Assembly: GCF_902499175.1 (NCBI RefSeq)
Contig: NZ_CABVQC010000003.1
Location: forward strand, 169,257-233,256
Direction of reading: 5' to 3'
DNA from: Burkholderia aenigmatica
Lineage (GTDB): Bacteria > Pseudomonadota > Gammaproteobacteria > Burkholderiales > Burkholderiaceae
Length of the DNA stretch: 64,000 bases
The position numbers were made by a program, and so were the translations under genes. The notes beneath the pieces were generated by a model that saw only the letters and a program-made list of their open reading frames with translations, had not been told where the DNA came from and did not search any database. Shown piece after piece: positions 63,082 through 64,000 of the stretch (positions are counted from its first letter, which is position 1; every line of letters starts with the position of its first letter).

Positions 63082-63855
63082 TTACCCCTCCCGCTTCCCC
63101 CCCAACCGTTCCAGCAACGTCCCCAGCAGATCGATCGGCAGCGGAAACACGATCGTCGAGTTCTTGTCTGCCGCGATCGTCGTCAGCGTCTGCAGGTAGC
63201 GCAGCTGCATCGCCTGCGGCTGCAGCGCGAGCCGTTGCGCGGCCTGCAGCAGCTTCTCGGACGCCTGCAATTCACCTTCCGCATGGATCACCTTCGCACG
63301 CCGCTCGCGCTCGGCCTCGGCCTGCCGCGCGATCGCGCGGATCATCGTCTCGTTCAGGTCGACGTGCTTGATCTCGACCGTCGACACCTTGATCCCCCAC
63401 GCATCGGTCTGCGCGTCGAGCGTCTTCTGGATGTCGGCGTTCAGCTGCTCGCGCTCGGCGAGCAGCGCGTCGAGCTCGTGCTTGCCGAGTACCGCGCGCA
63501 GCGTCGTCTGCGCGAGCTGGCTCGTCGCCTCGAAGAAGCGCGCGACCTGGATCACGGCCTTCTCCGGATCGACCACCCGGAAATACACGACCGCATTGAC
63601 CTTCACCGACACGTTGTCGCGCGTGATCACGTCCTGCGCGGGCACGTCGAACACGACGGTGCGCAGGTCGATCCGCACGACCTGCTGGACGATCGGGATG
63701 ATCAGCACGAGCCCCGGCCCCTTCACCTTCCAGAAGCGGCCGAGCATGAACACGACACCGCGCTCGTACTCGCGGAAGATACGGATCGACGACGCGACGA
63801 GCACGACGACGAAGACGATCAGGACGCTGCTGAAGCCGAACGTGTAACCGATCAT
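63082..63855 (-). CDS. Slipin (SPFH/band 7 stomatin-like protein)
   Basis: The protein is 257 residues. An N-terminal membrane hairpin ('[19 protein letters not shown]') leads to the band 7 domain ('[20 protein letters not shown]', '[20 protein letters not shown]') and a charged helix region ('[20 protein letters not shown]') that drives oligomerisation. Prokaryotic slipins scaffold membrane microdomains and work with an NfeD-type protease. Its ATG overlaps the stop of the upstream NfeD-like frame, so the two are co-translated. Confidence 0.92.
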   Translation of the reverse strand: MIGYTFGFSSVLIVFVVVLVASSIRIFREYERGVVFMLGRFWKVKGPGLVLIIPIVQQVVRIDLRTVVFDVPAQDVITRDNVSVKVNAVVYFRVVDPEKAVIQVARFFEATSQLAQTTLRAVLGKHELDALLAEREQLNADIQKTLDAQTDAWGIKVSTVEIKHVDLNETMIRAIARQAEAERERRAKVIHAEGELQASEKLLQAAQRLALQPQAMQLRYLQTLTTIAADKNSTIVFPLPIDLLGTLLERLGGKREG

Positions 63856-64000
63856 GAAGGTTCTCCTTGGTGTTGTTCTTGCGCCGGCACGTCGTAGAGC
63901 GGGGCAACGGTGAGCAGCAGCCCGTGACGGCCGGTGACGCGCACGCGGCAGCCCGCGGCGAGCGGCGCACTGCTGGCCACGGGTAGCCGTCGGTGGCCGC
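63852..64000 (-). CDS. NfeD-like protein, C-terminal end (cut by window)
   Basis: Only the last 48 residues are in the window. They include the OB-fold end of an NfeD protein ('[20 protein letters not shown]', then APLYDV). The stop TGA at 63854-63852 overlaps the slipin ATG. The slipin/NfeD order is the usual operon. The rest of the gene continues beyond 64000. Confidence 0.75.
   Translation of the reverse strand, partial: GHRRLPVASSAPLAAGCRVRVTGRHGLLLTVAPLYDVPAQEQHQGEPS

Overview
The window is high-GC DNA with the codon use and gene content of the Burkholderia cepacia complex. The strongest marker is 18125-20395: a 2,2-dialkylglycine decarboxylase (dgdA) and its divergent LysR regulator (dgdR), with every active-site residue at the numbering of the characterised B. 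cepacia enzyme. The rest is a chromosome-type mix of transport operons, regulators and one tRNA-Leu(GAG). All calls were made by eye from sequence; no database search was run.

Left edge (1-4600) is visibly lower in GC and unlike the rest. It carries a string of small immunity-type genes (two SUKH/SMI1-KNR4-like, one barstar-like, three of unknown family) separated by short open frames that end just before the next gene. This looks like an array of orphan immunity genes and toxin-tip relics next to a polymorphic-toxin or type VI secretion locus outside the window. A secreted low-complexity protein (4687-5322) follows.

6132-11113 is a complete branched-chain amino-acid ABC importer (livKHMGF) behind a near-consensus promoter and a long leader. 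11196-20395 holds a LysR regulator, a DMT exporter, a VOC protein, an AraC/DUF2000 pair, a three-gene ABC-2 exporter and dgdA/dgdR.

20598-31100 is an iron module: two Fur boxes, a PchR-type AraC regulator, two half-ABC exporters, a FhuE/FptA-like TonB receptor, a small membrane protein, a PepSY protein and an RhtX/FptX-type permease. No siderophore synthesis genes are in the window.

31309-43722 is the most striking block: an AraC regulator, an alpha/beta hydrolase, a penicillin-binding-type serine hydrolase, an M81 (MlrC-type) metallopeptidase, an MFS transporter, a TonB receptor and its own tonB-exbB-exbD-exbD. The hydrolase, M81 and MFS genes match the class composition of the mlrB-mlrC-mlrD microcystin-degradation genes, joined here to a dedicated outer-membrane uptake system. 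I infer a peptide scavenging or detoxification pathway.

44028-51269 contains tRNA-Leu with a good promoter, a leucine-rich-repeat/protein-kinase fusion, a LysE exporter, a copper operon (DUF2946, CopC, PCu(A)C and a 57-residue membrane protein), an SRPBCC protein, a ferredoxin and an AcoR-type sigma-54 activator preceded by four 49-bp hairpin repeats. 51531-64000 holds DUF1488, a protease-like/TPR protein that has lost its catalytic serine, an AzgA-type purine permease, a duplicated DUF2917 module with a conserved 28-codon leader frame and leader terminator, a three-gene hydrolase/oxidoreductase/peptidase operon, and a slipin/NfeD pair cut by the window end.
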